Origin: Haliotis asinina
Taxonomy: Eukaryota; Mollusca; Gastropoda; Lepetellida; Haliotidae
Reading direction: 5' to 3'
Length of the DNA stretch: 64,000 nt
Assembly: GCF_037392515.1 (NCBI RefSeq)
Contig: NC_090280.1
Span: 59,595,504 to 59,659,503, forward strand
Positions within the stretch are counted from its first letter, which is position 1; each line of letters starts with the position of its first letter. The translations under genes and the position numbers were made by a program. Positions 32,937-43,693 of this stretch are shown piece by piece. The notes below the pieces were generated by a model. That model searched no databases and was not told where the DNA came from. It worked only from the letters and a program-made list of their open reading frames with translations.

Positions 32937-35900
32937 GTGTTTATAAATGGCGGGAACTATACGGAGATTACAATGTCAAAACAATCAGGACAGTCCTGTC
33001 TCTATCAATCCTTTGGTGGAAAGCCAGGAACGGGGAAATCAGAAGGTAAAGAGGATCATGCAAAACTGCAGCAACGAATTGAAACCAGTAAAATATATGA
33101 GAAGGACAAAGGAGAGCGAAAATTTCTTTCGAAATGGAGCCAGGAATTTCCATGGTTGATGTCAAACAAATCAGAAATGTATTGCAGCACATGTAGGAAA
33201 TGTTACGGCACATTGGCAAGCATTAAAATCCCAGCTGCATTGTTTGAAAAATACAAAAATGGTCCATTCGTAGTCGGCTGTAAAAAATTGAAGCATGACA
33301 CGATTGTTCGTCATGGCAAAACTGCTGGCCATAGGTATGCAGAGGATGCAATGAAAAATCATCGTAAGCAGCCAGGCCAATCTCCAGGAGAAGATATGTA
33401 TCAAACACTTAATCAGAAGGTGTTTGGGCAGGTGAATATTTTAACTGATGATTGTCATGCCATTGCCAAAATGTCAAGACCCTTGACTGATTATATTTGG
33501 CTGAGACAACTTGACAAAAAACATGGTATGGATGTTGGAGAAGCCTATAACTCTGACAAGTCTGGAGCTGACTTTATTGCGGCTATATCGGCCACAGAAC
33601 TGTTGAAAATCGAAGAGCAGCTTGAGAAATCGCTTTTTCTGTCTATTTTGTCAGATGGTTCGACAGACATTAGTGTGAATGAGAGTGAAATAGTGTATGT
33701 TCGATCTGTTGTGAAAGGGCAAATTCACACTAACTTTATTAAACTTGTGCATGTTCCGAAAGCTGACGCTCAAGGCATTTATGATGCACTCAGTGTTGCC
33801 CTTGACAGTTTTGAGAATGCTCAGTCGACAGATCTCTGAAAAAAAAGTTGTGGCTTTCGGATGTGATGGTGCATTTGTGAATACTGGCCTCAAAAATGGT
33901 GTGATATCTCTTCTGAGAAAAAATGTATCCGAATCTATCCTCTTGGTTCACTGCATGGCACACAGGGTAGAGCTATCCTTCAAGCTGTCGTTCAAGTCTG
34001 TGAATGCAAATGGAAACGTCATCACTATGTTAAACGCAGTGTATTCTTTCTACAAAGGATATCGACAAAGGTAAATCTGAAAAGGAAAAGAAGACAATTC
34101 ACGATTTATTGATTAATATATAAGAACTATTTTTAACAACAATATTAATTGTTGCATTTATTAAACCCACTTTCAGGTTTCACGTGTTTACAGTAACCAT
34201 TTATGAGTTCTTTGTTTTTATTTTGTTGTGACATTTATTGCATTTCTTTTGTTCACATTATTTTCTTTGAAATTTCAGTTCATTTACATGATTTGATGCT
34301 ATTGGTGCATGCATGTTTGTTTGGGTAAGTGCATTTACCACTTTAGGCACATATAACTTGATATAAGTTTGATTATCATCATTCATGCAAATGGCAATCA
34401 TTTAATTAACCCCAAACGTAATAAAATTACCTTATCTTCGCGATTGTTTGTTCAAATGGTTTACCAATTTACTAATTGCTTTTCCTGAATACAGTGAAGC
34501 ATGATTTGCAAACTGTCATTGTGACATGTTTTATTTTCACAGGGCTTTGTTGAAGAAGGCATTTGACGATCTTGGCCTTGAAATTGTCACTCCAACACGG
34601 ATCGGGGGAACCCGATGGGTCGGCCACACAGTCATGGCTCTCCAGAAGTTGTGGATGGCGTATCCTGCAATTTTGTTACACTTAAGCATGGTACAATAAT
34701 GACATATGCAATATTATCTTACATTTTGCAATGCTTGAGACCAAAGTTTATGCTGGCTCCTTGTTACATGTATCATATATGAAGTTATGAACATTCTTGT
34801 TTTACATTCTGAAATACATTTTGTTTTATGAAGTGAAGTAGGAGAGTGATTGTGTTTGCTCTTTTCCTACATGATGTTCTGAACTGCCTCAGCAAGCTCT
34901 CTGCTAATTTACAGAAGCATGATGCCACAATACATGGATGTTGCGAAGAGATTGGACTGATAATACAGACCCTCATTAACATGAAACAAAGGTATGTTTA
35001 CTGTAACACACTAATTGCAATTTGCAAAACATTTGTACTTTCTGGAAATGTTCCATGATCATTTTGCTTGACATGAAGGAAATTCAATGTTAATAATATT
35101 TAATTATAAATTGCTTATCTAACTCTGGTTTTCTGACCCGGTTTTCATTTGAGATCTGTACTGGACACAGATACCTTCAACGATCACCCCCTGAAAGGCA
35201 ATAAATTGCACCTGAAAACATATGAGAAGGTTATCAATCAAGCTGTGGAGTCCCTGAAAGCAAGATCTTCAGATGTTGATGGTGAAATCATGGCAGCAAC
35301 TTCACTGGCTGATCTCAAGACTTTACCTGAGGAGTTTAATGCAGGTGTGTCTTCATTTATTCTTAAGTATTTAAAGTTCTTTTCTCCTGAAGACATGGCA
35401 GAATATTTTATGAATTGTAGTTAACTTAATCATATATTTATAAATACACCATTTCTACCAATCAATCCCAGTTAAACCAGTCTTGTTTCCTTGACACAAC
35501 CATACTGCTGAAGTAATGATTACATTTATTCAATGTGTTTGAATTTTCACAGATTTTGGACATGACAAAATCCTGACATTGATGGAGTACTTCAGAAAAA
35601 GCCTCACACATCCTGGGGTGGAACTAGACAAGTTGGAACAAGAGTGGATTGGTCTGATGGCCAAATTATATGCAAGGTATTCACAATTTTCAAATGTTAA
35701 CACTCCAAAGATATAGTTATTATTTTCTCATTTGGGAACTTGATGTCATCAATCAGATCCTGAAATAATATGCTACTGTTTTGTTACAGCCACCCTCCAG
35801 CTACCATGATTTGGAGACAAATCAACCTTCTCTATGCATAGGAGTTCCAGAACATTCTGAAATTGATTGATTTGATCTTAGTGCTGCCAGCAAGTAAAGC

Positions 35901-36114
35901 AAAATGTGAGAGAGGTTTTTCTCAGCTGAAGATCGTAAAGACTGAGTTGAGGAATAAGCTTAAGTCTTCAACAGTATCAACCCTGTTGAATATCCAGTTG
36001 AACTCCCAAGAGGTGGCTGAGTTTGACTTCACTGACTCCATCCACTACTGGCTAAGGGTTAAACCCAGAAGGTTGTCCAGATTGACCTCCCAAAGTTCAA
36101 CCACAAGCTGCTGA
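32937..36114 (+). pseudogene. Multi-exon hAT transposase gene, disrupted
   Basis: Exon 1 (from about 32937, or ATG at 32973) encodes a TTF-like zinc segment (FPWLMSNKSEMYCSTCRKCY) and then the start of the hAT catalytic domain (LFLSILSDGSTDISV). After a frameshift near 33.81 kb it continues VVAFGCDGAFVNTG and VHCMAHRVELSFK to a donor at 34073. Further exons follow with GT-AG borders: 34543 to about 34690 (GGTRWVGHTVMALQKLW), about 34845-34991, 35153-35345, 35554-35678 and 35790-36114. The last has LPASKAKCERGFSQLKIVKT, the hAT dimerisation motif. A TAG (about 35838) interrupts that exon. The order matches the ZNF862/ZMYM6/KIAA1586 branch of hAT-derived proteins, seen both as transposons and as domesticated genes. 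Two disruptions argue against a working gene. Confidence 0.7.
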
Positions 36115-36120
36115 AATCTG

Positions 36121-36548
36121 GATAACACTGATGAAGATCAGGAACCTGGTCCTTACACAGCAGCGGATGCAGATGAATGAGACAGAGACAGTTGCTACGA
36201 CTCTGAGACTGAAACAAATTTCTCAGACACAGAGAACTTTGACATTGAGGATTTTGACTAATTTTTTGTTAACACTGTCACACATGTCAGAGTGAATAAA
36301 TCGGCTAACAAAAGATAACATTCTTATAGAATGTATTGACAGTTTCAGGGCTTGTTAAGCTTGGGATGGGCTGGTGTGATTTGCAGACAACAAGAACTGC
36401 TGGCTTGTCAATATTTTAAGCTATTTCATACACTGAGAATAAATCATCAAATACAGGTGATCCATTATTTATGTTCTGTTGTAAATGCGTATTCCCCTAC
36501 TCAGTAAGTTTTGTTGGCGGTTGAGAACTGACATTTGACTGAGTGAGC
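36121..36548. other. hAT gene 3' flank and lectin gene 2 upstream region
   Basis: AATAAA near 36295 could end the hAT transcript. The 100 bases before the lectin ATG at 36549 show no clear TATA box. No hAT terminal inverted repeat was recognised. Confidence 0.4.
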
Positions 36549-36825
36549 ATGTGTGCCATCACCGCAGTCGTTTTCGTTTGCGCAATTTGTTTTGTTTCAT
36601 CGAGACTTCAAGAGGGTCAAGAAAAACGAAACATCGGAAACAAAGAGAGAGGGAAAATGCATCCAAACGGAAAGGCTGAGATTATGTGTGACTTGATTTG
36701 TGATGTGGAAAGTACCTGTTTCCTGAAGAAGATTCTTTGGATCCAGGGATTCTGTGATTGTATAACTGACGTCTCCGATGACGTTGATGACGTCGATGAA
36801 GCACCTGCAGGATCGTTGCAGACAG
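36549..36825 (+). CDS. C-type lectin gene 2: signal-peptide exon
   Basis: It starts at ATG 36549. The first 20 residues (MCAITAVVFVCAICFVSSRL) are a good secretion signal. A basic stretch and then a cysteine-rich part follow (IMCDLICDVESTCFLKK, then GFCDC), and the exon closes with an acidic DVSDDVDDVDEAPAG linker. The donor is GTAAAT at 36826 in phase 1, which joins in frame to the CTLD exon at 38646. The five or six cysteines resemble the short PAN-like N-terminal segment of gene 1 only loosely. The product is expected to be secreted. Confidence 0.55.
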
Positions 36826-36837
36826 GTAAATGTATGT

Positions 36838-36960
36838 TATGGTTTTATGCCATGTTTATCAGTGTTCCAGCAATATCAGTATATTCCAACTTCACACATT
36901 GTTCCCGGGGAATCGAACCCTGGTCATCGGCATGACGAGTTAACTCTTTAACTATGTTAT
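36838..36960 (-). repeat. SINE family A (tRNA-derived)
   Basis: On the minus strand it has GGGTTCGATTCCCCGGGAAC (a perfect B box) after GACGAGTTAA-type head remnants, then GTGTGAAG and a GATATTGCTGGAACACTG tail. It lies at the start of lectin gene 2 intron 1. Confidence 0.65.
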
Positions 36961-37682
36961 AGTGTCTACTTCAGTACAGCCATGTCCAAATATTTCTACA
37001 GACCAAAAACTATGTAGCCAGGCCATATGATATTTAGTTATTATTATTATCCTGCAATCCTGATCTTTATCACTACCGCAGAGTACATTGTTTCGCCAGC
37101 TACCTTGTTCCTCTTTGTCACTTCCATTAATTACTGTATATGACATTTATAGTCTTTACTGGTCATCCCCCTTGGCTGTGTCTGTCATCACATCAGCTGT
37201 AGAAGGAAGTGCTATTAGCTTCTCTATCTGTCCATTGTTGAATCTTTACCTGTCTATTGTTGTTAAAAACTATATATATATGTATGCTCACATCTATACT
37301 GTACGTGAGAGATGAGGCGTGAGATGTGAGTGTGGAGATCGGCTTTCCGACTGTCTTTGTAGGGACGACCGCGAGCAGGATTATGCCGCGAGCAGGAAAG
37401 GCCCTGGGGTTGAGTTGGAAGTCCACTCACCTCATTCATGCATACTTGTTTGTCATGTCTTGTAGAACCAACTAAAGACGTTCGAATTAAACTATGCCTT
37501 CGTCTTCATCAACGTATTCATTCATCATTTCGTCAAAGTATTGCATGTATGTGATCACGTCAATCACATACTACGCGTCGACATAGGAGCCCCGTTGACA
37601 ACTATACTAGGCTACACCACCGCCATGTCAATAGGTACAACATTGTGTCGCAAATAATAACACTGCCATATAATATTACTTA

Positions 37683-37950
37683 TAAACCGGACCCGCGATG
37701 GTCCCGGGATAGAATAGGCCTTCAGCAACCCATGCTTCCCATAGAAGGCGACTGAGCTTGTCGCAAGAGGCGACTAACGGGATCGGGTGGTCAGGCTCGC
37801 TGACGTGTTTGACACATGTCATCAGTTCCCGATTGCGCAGATTATTTTGTTTTTCACTGGATTGTCTGGTCCATGCTCGATTATTTACAGACCGCAAACA
37901 TATGGATGGAATATTGCTGAGTGCGGCGTAAAACTTAACTCACTCACTTA
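37683..37950 (+). repeat. SINE family B, near full length
   Basis: Head GGTCCCGGGATAGAATAGGC, core AACGGGATCGGGTGGTCAGG, TTGTCTGGTCCATGCTCGAT, tail ATTGCTGAGTGCGGCGTAAA followed by CTCACTCA. It lies in lectin gene 2 intron 1. Confidence 0.85.
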
Positions 37951-38221
37951 TAAACCGACAGTGACGTCACTCATTTGTTCTCGGGGGACACATCTTTTGC
38001 GACATCCCTCAAATCTGCTTCCTTGGGCATTTTTCTCTGACCCGGGCATTATTTCAGTAACGTCCCTGTGTCCTGTCTCCATCCCTTTTGATTTTCATCA
38101 GTATATGCCAAATATTGAAGTTATATCTGAAGTATATCTTCGGTCGGTTTATAAGTTGGATATAACAGGACCTGTGAGCATTACTGAAAAGTAAGCCCTC
38201 TTCCCCTGGGAAATTCTCGCG

Positions 38222-38578
38222 GGCTGCTGCTACTACTCCTCCTGCTACTGCTGCTGCTACTCCTGCTGCTACTGCTGCTGCTACTCCTGCTGCTACTGCT
38301 GCTACTACTCCTCCTGCTGCTACTCCTGCTGCTACTGTTGCGATTACTTTCTGATGCTACTTCTACTACTTTTACAACTAGTACTACTGCTGCTGCTACT
38401 ACTAGTGCTACTGCTGCTGCTTCTGCTACTACTCCTGCTGTTAGTAATACTGCAGTTACTACTACTACTGCTGCTGCTGCCACTACTACTACCGGTGCCA
38501 CTACAACTGCTGCTAGTTCTACTGCTACTGCTACTACTTCGACTACTACTATAGCTACTACTACTGCTGCTAGTTGCT
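38222..38578. repeat. Trinucleotide-rich tract (CTG/CTA)n
   Basis: 360 bases made almost wholly of CTG, CTA, CTC and ACT triplets. It gives leucine-, serine- and threonine-only frames on both strands, which are not genes. It lies 70 bases upstream of the first CTLD exon of lectin gene 2. Confidence 0.9.
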
Positions 38579-38645
38579 GATCTTATTATGAATATATATA
38601 TGAGCACATAATAACGAAGATGTTATAAAATATTCATGTTGACAG

Positions 38646-38840
38646 AGGTAACAGGATGCCCAGTCCACAAGGGGTACAGACGCGTGGCGTCTGTAGGCAT
38701 GTGTGTCAGGTTTCTCACAACTTTTGCCAACTACCATCACTGAAAAGCCGCATGTGAAGCAGAACCAGGAGGGCGAGTGGTCCACGTCAACACTTATGCC
38801 AAAATCCAAGCCATTGAAGCCATACATAGAAAAGAATACG
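38646..38840 (+). pseudogene. C-type lectin gene 2: first CTLD exon with an in-frame stop
   Basis: The acceptor CATGTTGACAG and the donor GTGAGG flank 195 nt whose phases fit both neighbours. The peptide is VTGCPVHKGYRRVASVGMCV, RFLTTFANYHH, stop, KAACEAEPGGRVVHVNTYAK, IQAIEAIHRKEYG. It aligns throughout with gene 1 exon 2 (SVGMCV, the second Cys in AACEAE, GRV.. core, KEYG end). The single TGA replaces what should be an ordinary residue before KAAC. Either the gene is a recent pseudogene, or the stop is an allele or assembly error. Confidence 0.7.
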
Positions 38841-38870
38841 GTGAGGAGATACCAAGATTCGAAATTTGAT

Positions 38871-39005
38871 GGCGCGGTGGGGTAGCCTAGTGGATAATGC
38901 AGCTCGTCACGCTGAGGATCCAGTTTGATCCCACGTGTGAAACCCATTTCCGGTGTCCCCCGCCGTGATATTGATGAAATATAATCGGCGCATAACCAAA
39001 AATAT
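38871..39005 (+). repeat. SINE family A (tRNA-derived), full length
   Basis: Head GGGGTAGCCTAGTGGATAAT has the A-box form of a tRNA. AGTTTGATCCCAC is a slightly worn B box, followed by TGTGAAACCCATTTCCGGTG and TCCCCCGCCGTGATATTG, ending CGGCGCATAACC. It sits 30 bases after the first CTLD exon of lectin gene 2. Confidence 0.8.
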
Positions 39006-39235
39006 GACGTCTCCTCGTCGATAACGAGTCTTTCCTTGTTTAAATTGCGCCGAATATCATGGTGCCGCCCTGCAACACAAAGAGTTTACCTATACACACA
39101 GAGGCAAAAGAAAGTATGCTAAAGTTGTTTAACTGAGTTATGCCTCTTTGTCAATCATTCATTCCTGCATTCGTTAAATAATAACAATAATAATAATAAT
39201 GATAATAATATGGGCCTGATGATGTACGCCTCTTC

Positions 39236-40081
39236 GTGGTGGGCCTAGATAGGGGAATTTTATTCCCTGAACTGAACGTACATCACCCAGTTAGGGCTGA
39301 CCCCCCGAAGCTGGTATTTTACTGGGTTACAGACAGACAAGGAAAACTCCATCTTTCATTTCCGCAGCCCAGTCAGCCTTCCTCCGGTAGTAACACAAAC
39401 CATACTGGAGATGGGACTTGCCCCAGGGGAAGGCACAGAACCCGACCAAGAATATCTTGGTCAAACCATCTAAACTCCACACTACTAGAGTGTGCGAAAG
39501 CGACAGGATGGCCCGATAATCCACGCATCAATGGCAAGTCGCTTAAGCTGCATTGGGACAATGCCATGCCCATGTATGCTTACCTGACGGAGCAAAATCT
39601 CCGAGATCAACTCCGGCGGCTAAAACATCTCATGCCCCGTGAGCCAGTTCAACCCACAACTGGTGCCCGTCAGGAACCTTTGCAACAGCAAAATGCTCAA
39701 GTGGCAGCTGACCCCAAACTTCTTATCGACGTCCGTGTCAACCTCTTTCCTCTTCCTGGTGGAAACTCTTCCGAGAAAGAGCCAATTGGCCCCGAAATTT
39801 TGGACCCTCACTCTTCCTCTTCTTCAGTTGCAGACCTTACCGAAAATCCTGTGTACATTTTGTTTACTTCTATTTATGAGGAAATTTGTGATTTACCTTT
39901 AGAAAAACGGAGGCCAATTAAACAACTAAACGTGTCTTTTCCCAAAAATGAAATTGATTTACTAAATGAAATTATCTCTCTAAAACTTTCTGCGGACTGT
40001 TCATTACATGAAATAAATTCCTGCGTCTATGCTGCCGCGCGAACTTCACACAGTTTCCAAAGAAGAATCTTCTACTACTAA
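39236..40081 (+). CDS. LINE N-terminal coding part
   Basis: 281 codons opening near the 5' end of the element. PRISWSNHLNSTLLECAKATG at about residues 70-90 looks like a Myb-type helix, as in R2/R4 elements, where it helps bind target DNA. A proline- and serine-rich middle follows, then IKQLNVSFPKNEIDLLNEII. The frame ends 50 bases after the next one opens. The sequence ...INSCVYAAAR before the overlap and RELHTVSKEESS after it suggest that one indel near 40040 split a single long frame, though a natural overlap is possible. Confidence 0.6.
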   Translation: MVGLDRGILFPELNVHHPVRADPPKLVFYWVTDRQGKLHLSFPQPSQPSSGSNTNHTGDGTCPRGRHRTRPRISWSNHLNSTLLECAKATGWPDNPRINGKSLKLHWDNAMPMYAYLTEQNLRDQLRRLKHLMPREPVQPTTGARQEPLQQQNAQVAADPKLLIDVRVNLFPLPGGNSSEKEPIGPEILDPHSSSSSVADLTENPVYILFTSIYEEICDLPLEKRRPIKQLNVSFPKNEIDLLNEIISLKLSADCSLHEINSCVYAAARTSHSFQRRIFYY

Positions 40082-42917
40082 GAACAACAAACCAAGGAAA
40101 AACCGGTTTCAAGTGAAATTAACAGAAACTAGAAAATATATTTCCTGGATAGAGCTGTGCCTGAAATTACGATCATCAGGGAATCCCATGTCTAAACGAG
40201 AAAAGACAATTTGGAGAAAATTAAAATTACAATACAAGACAACAAAAGAAAAGGTACTTCTCCAAATTGTCGATTCCCTTAAGGCAAAAATAAAAGTTTG
40301 GACAGAAAGAAAGAAAAAATGGGAAAAGAGAAACAAATTTATCAAGCAAAATAAAATGTTTAAGAATAATGAAAAACAATTCTATAGGCAACTTAAAACA
40401 AGTGGTGATGGTGGGCATGATAAACGGCCTCCCATGGATGCCAATGAAAGGTTCTGGAAACAGTTGTGGTCTGTACCCGGCAACTGTAACCTGGAGGCAC
40501 CATTGGTAAGTGGTTATGACCATGCAATGCATGAGAAAGTAACTAGGTCGTTTGTCTGTTACATCTCACCAGATTGCCTGAAAGGTGGCATTACAAAGTC
40601 CAAATCTAATACAGCTCCAGGGCCTGATGGCATTCGAAACCGGTACTGGAAACTGTTCCCTTGTGTCCAAACACCATTACTTCACTGTTTTAACTCTCTT
40701 GTGGACACAGGTGATGTTCCTCCATGGTTCTGCAAAGGTCGCACAATACTCCTTCCCAAAAAAGGAGACGTGACTGATCCCAAAAACTTCCGCCCTATCA
40801 CATGTCTAAATACTCAATACAAACTATTCACAGGGTGTTTAACAAACCTCGTGTCATCTTACTGCTCGTCCAATGAAATAATTTACAGAGAGCAGAAGGG
40901 GGCGAGAAAGGGATGTTGGGGGTGCAAGGATCATCTTCTTGTACAGAAAATGATTTTGGAAGAGGCTAAGACATACCACCGCAACCTCTCCATGTGCTGG
41001 ATAGACTACAAAAAGGCATACGACTCTGTCCCTCACGAATGGATTCTGATGTCTCTTCAGTGTATTGACCTCCCTGAGCGACTACTTCATTTACTCAAGT
41101 CTTTAATGAGTTGCTGGTCGACTCAACTTGAGATGTACTCGCAAGGAGAGGTGCAGACTTCGGAATCTATTCCAATCAGAAGGGGAATATTTCAGGGGGA
41201 CTCCTTCAGTCCATTGCTTTTTTGTCTGTCTCTAAATCCTTTGAGTTTCGTGCTCAACGGGGAGGAAGGGTACCATCCCGGACCTCCTCAGCACAGATCC
41301 CCAACACATCTTACTCATCTCCTCTATATGGATGACATCGAGCTCCTTGCCAAAGGAAAGACCAATTTGAAAGAACAGGTTCTCCTTGTCGAGTCCTTCT
41401 CTAATGATATTGGCATGACATTTGGACTCGACAAATGTAATACTCTTCATCTGAAACGTGGCAAGGTAACTAATGATGGATCGGTCAAGTTACAAGGGGG
41501 AGGAGTTATTGAGCATCTTGTGGAAGATCAGGCCTACACCTATCTTGGAATGCAAGTTCGAGACAAGCTCCAGAATGCCCAGATTCAAGATAAACTTCGG
41601 GTCGAGTATAAATCTCGTTTAAAGAAAATCTGGAGTTCAGAGCTAAATGCTCGAAACAAAGTCAAAGCCACCAATACCTTTGCTGTGCCAGTCCTCTCCT
41701 ATTCCTTTGGAGTAGTTGATTGGACAAAACAAGACATCCAGAATCTTGAAAGCCTGACCAGAAGGATCATGTCTGATAACAGAGCACACCACCCTCGTTC
41801 CTCTCTTAATCGTTTATATATGCCAATCAATTCTGGAGGTCGGGGTTTGATTAATGTGGAAGCTCTTCGTGACAGAATGTTATTGTGTACTTTTGCACAT
41901 ATTTATTTGTCAGATGATCCTCTGGTGATGCACGTCAAGATTCATGATGAAAGCAAGGAATTCCACAGCTACTTTAAGCGTGCCAAGGTTGTTGGACACA
42001 ATTCGAAATTTGAAGTTGATTTTGTTGATGGCGATGTACTGCTGGACGGTACAGTGATGGGAGTAAACCAGGTGAAGTCTTTCACCAAGTCTGCCCAGAG
42101 TCGGTCCTTTGTGGAGAAGCTGTCTGAGAAGCCATTGCATCGAGTGTACATGCAGTGTGTGGAACAGAACAGCAATCCAACCGACTCCTTCGCCTGGATG
42201 AAGTCGGCTGGTCTCAAATGTGAAACTGAGGGCTTCCTTTTTGCTGCTCAGGACCAGTCACTTCCCACTCGAAATCGCCAGAATGTGATTCTTAAAGAAA
42301 ATATCAATATGAAATGTCGTCTTTGCAATCAATTTACAGAGACTGTCCAACACCTTGTCAGTGGATGCCCTTCCTTGGCACAAACAGCATATCTTAAAAG
42401 ACATGATGGCATGGCTCGCTGCTTTAATTATCGTCTCCGCCATGCCTGTGGCTTTGACTCCGAGGTCCATCCATGGTATGACCCTGAACATGTCCAGGGC
42501 GTCCTGGAAAATGATGCTTTTAAACTTCTCTGGAATAGGCCAATATACAGCCTGAGACGAATTCCAGCCAACAAACCTGATCTTGTCCTTTTTGATAAAA
42601 CCAATGAAATTATTTATATCATTGAATTTTCTGTCCCTTTTGACAGCAATGTGATTGGCAAGATTCAGGAAAAGCATGATAAATATGCGGACCTCGCCTT
42701 TGAAATGTCTCGCTTGCATCCCAAGTACACTGTCGTCAGGCTCCCCATTGTTCTCGGTGACCTTGGTTTGGTACCTCTTGATCTCTTGGCGCAGATCAGG
42801 AGAGTGCCCGGGTTCTCCACCGGGAGCACAGCCCTTCTGTCAATCTGGGTAATGCAGAAGGCTGCAGTGTTGGGGAGCCTCCATATTCTCCGGAAAGTTC
42901 TTGGTGGGTTCGACTAG
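40029..42917 (+). CDS. LINE reverse transcriptase with restriction-like endonuclease
   Basis: 962 codons, uninterrupted. The RT begins with SNTAPGPDGI (about residue 194), then the LLPKKGD and NFRPITCLNTQYK blocks, the first catalytic Asp in WIDYKKAYDSVPH (about 326), GIFQGDSFSPLLF (about 388) and the active site YMDD (about 433). After the thumb comes a zinc-like CRLCNQFTETVQHLVSGC at about 763-780. A PD-(D/E)xK nuclease follows: RRIPANKPDLVLF then IEFSVPFDSN (about 842-875). RT plus a C-terminal restriction-like nuclease defines the R2/R4/NeSL group, which makes target-primed cuts at preferred sites. The start near 40029 may be internal to a longer original frame. Confidence 0.85.
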   Translation: MLPRELHTVSKEESSTTKNNKPRKNRFQVKLTETRKYISWIELCLKLRSSGNPMSKREKTIWRKLKLQYKTTKEKVLLQIVDSLKAKIKVWTERKKKWEKRNKFIKQNKMFKNNEKQFYRQLKTSGDGGHDKRPPMDANERFWKQLWSVPGNCNLEAPLVSGYDHAMHEKVTRSFVCYISPDCLKGGITKSKSNTAPGPDGIRNRYWKLFPCVQTPLLHCFNSLVDTGDVPPWFCKGRTILLPKKGDVTDPKNFRPITCLNTQYKLFTGCLTNLVSSYCSSNEIIYREQKGARKGCWGCKDHLLVQKMILEEAKTYHRNLSMCWIDYKKAYDSVPHEWILMSLQCIDLPERLLHLLKSLMSCWSTQLEMYSQGEVQTSESIPIRRGIFQGDSFSPLLFCLSLNPLSFVLNGEEGYHPGPPQHRSPTHLTHLLYMDDIELLAKGKTNLKEQVLLVESFSNDIGMTFGLDKCNTLHLKRGKVTNDGSVKLQGGGVIEHLVEDQAYTYLGMQVRDKLQNAQIQDKLRVEYKSRLKKIWSSELNARNKVKATNTFAVPVLSYSFGVVDWTKQDIQNLESLTRRIMSDNRAHHPRSSLNRLYMPINSGGRGLINVEALRDRMLLCTFAHIYLSDDPLVMHVKIHDESKEFHSYFKRAKVVGHNSKFEVDFVDGDVLLDGTVMGVNQVKSFTKSAQSRSFVEKLSEKPLHRVYMQCVEQNSNPTDSFAWMKSAGLKCETEGFLFAAQDQSLPTRNRQNVILKENINMKCRLCNQFTETVQHLVSGCPSLAQTAYLKRHDGMARCFNYRLRHACGFDSEVHPWYDPEHVQGVLENDAFKLLWNRPIYSLRRIPANKPDLVLFDKTNEIIYIIEFSVPFDSNVIGKIQEKHDKYADLAFEMSRLHPKYTVVRLPIVLGDLGLVPLDLLAQIRRVPGFSTGSTALLSIWVMQKAAVLGSLHILRKVLGGFD

Positions 42918-43079
42918 GCAGTGTTTCCTGGGAGAAGTCCCATTCGCTGTCTGGGCTGCGTGTAGAGGGGGCGAGGGCCCTGAGCTGATGATGAGCCTCA
43001 CCGGCCTGACTGTGCCAGGATCACCCGAACCCTCTCTGCTGCATATCGATCTGAATCTGTAAAACATAATAATAATAAT

Positions 43080-43247
43080 CGTTATTTGCACTGGAAAGAC
43101 TACAGACCTATAATACATAAAGTTATGTTACATTTGAGAGGACTTTAGACTTGGCAATCGTAGCATAATAAATGAACATTGACATATTAATGATCTTTAT
43201 TTGCACTGGAAAGACTACAGACATATAGTACATAAAGTTATGTTACA
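43080..43247. repeat. Direct repeat of a 53-bp segment after the LINE
   Basis: TTATTTGCACTGGAAAGACT followed by ACAGAC and ATAAAGTTATGTTACATT occurs at 43080-43132 and 43195-43247 with few differences. The first copy touches the LINE's 3' microsatellite. Confidence 0.8.
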
Positions 43248-43693
43248 TTTTTACATTAACACTGGGTAGATATGGTTCAATGACTGGCATTTTTAAACAA
43301 TGTAATGATGTTCTTTCATACAATGTTTGAATTTCTTTTAGTTTTGTCTTTAATGATTGTATAAATAATGCTGGTGATTTGTCGCATTGTGCATCCCATG
43401 TAATTTCAGACCAGTAGAATATAGAATATTGTGGATATTAGTTGCCCAGTTTATTTGTCCACTTTTATCATATAACAACATCATACTATACCACTTCTTG
43501 GGTAAACGATTTGAAGGCATGATCAGCAGTTTGACAGTATTTAATAACTTTAATGCCTGTAAGGATGTGCATTGGACACCTACCTAATTCGCCATAAGCC
43601 ACTGGATTAATAGTTTATAATTTTAACTGCGAGAAATGTTTTGTTATTACCCGAATGTCGGCTCCATTTGATGGCATTGACTTATTCTGGCAT
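43248..43693. other. Unassigned intronic region
   Basis: AT-rich, with no gene or recognised repeat. Confidence 0.5.

Larger units (their letters stand above)
39181..43079 (+). mobile_element. R4/Dong-type LINE inserted in a TAA microsatellite
   Basis: An almost complete non-LTR retrotransposon. (TAA)n lies at 39181-39210 immediately before the first coding region, and the 3' end runs into (TAA)n at 43066-43079. Its reading frames cover an N-terminal DNA-binding-like part, RT and a restriction-like endonuclease. Dong elements of the R4 clade are known to insert in TAA repeats, which fits both the flanks and the endonuclease type. The 3' UTR is about 150 bases. It lies in lectin gene 2 intron 2, same strand as the gene. 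It has one frame change between its two coding parts and no other defect that I can see, so it is young. Confidence 0.7.

Noticed and set aside
38181-38607. Serine-, leucine- and threonine-only frames
   Set aside because: By-product of the CTG/CTA triplet tract.
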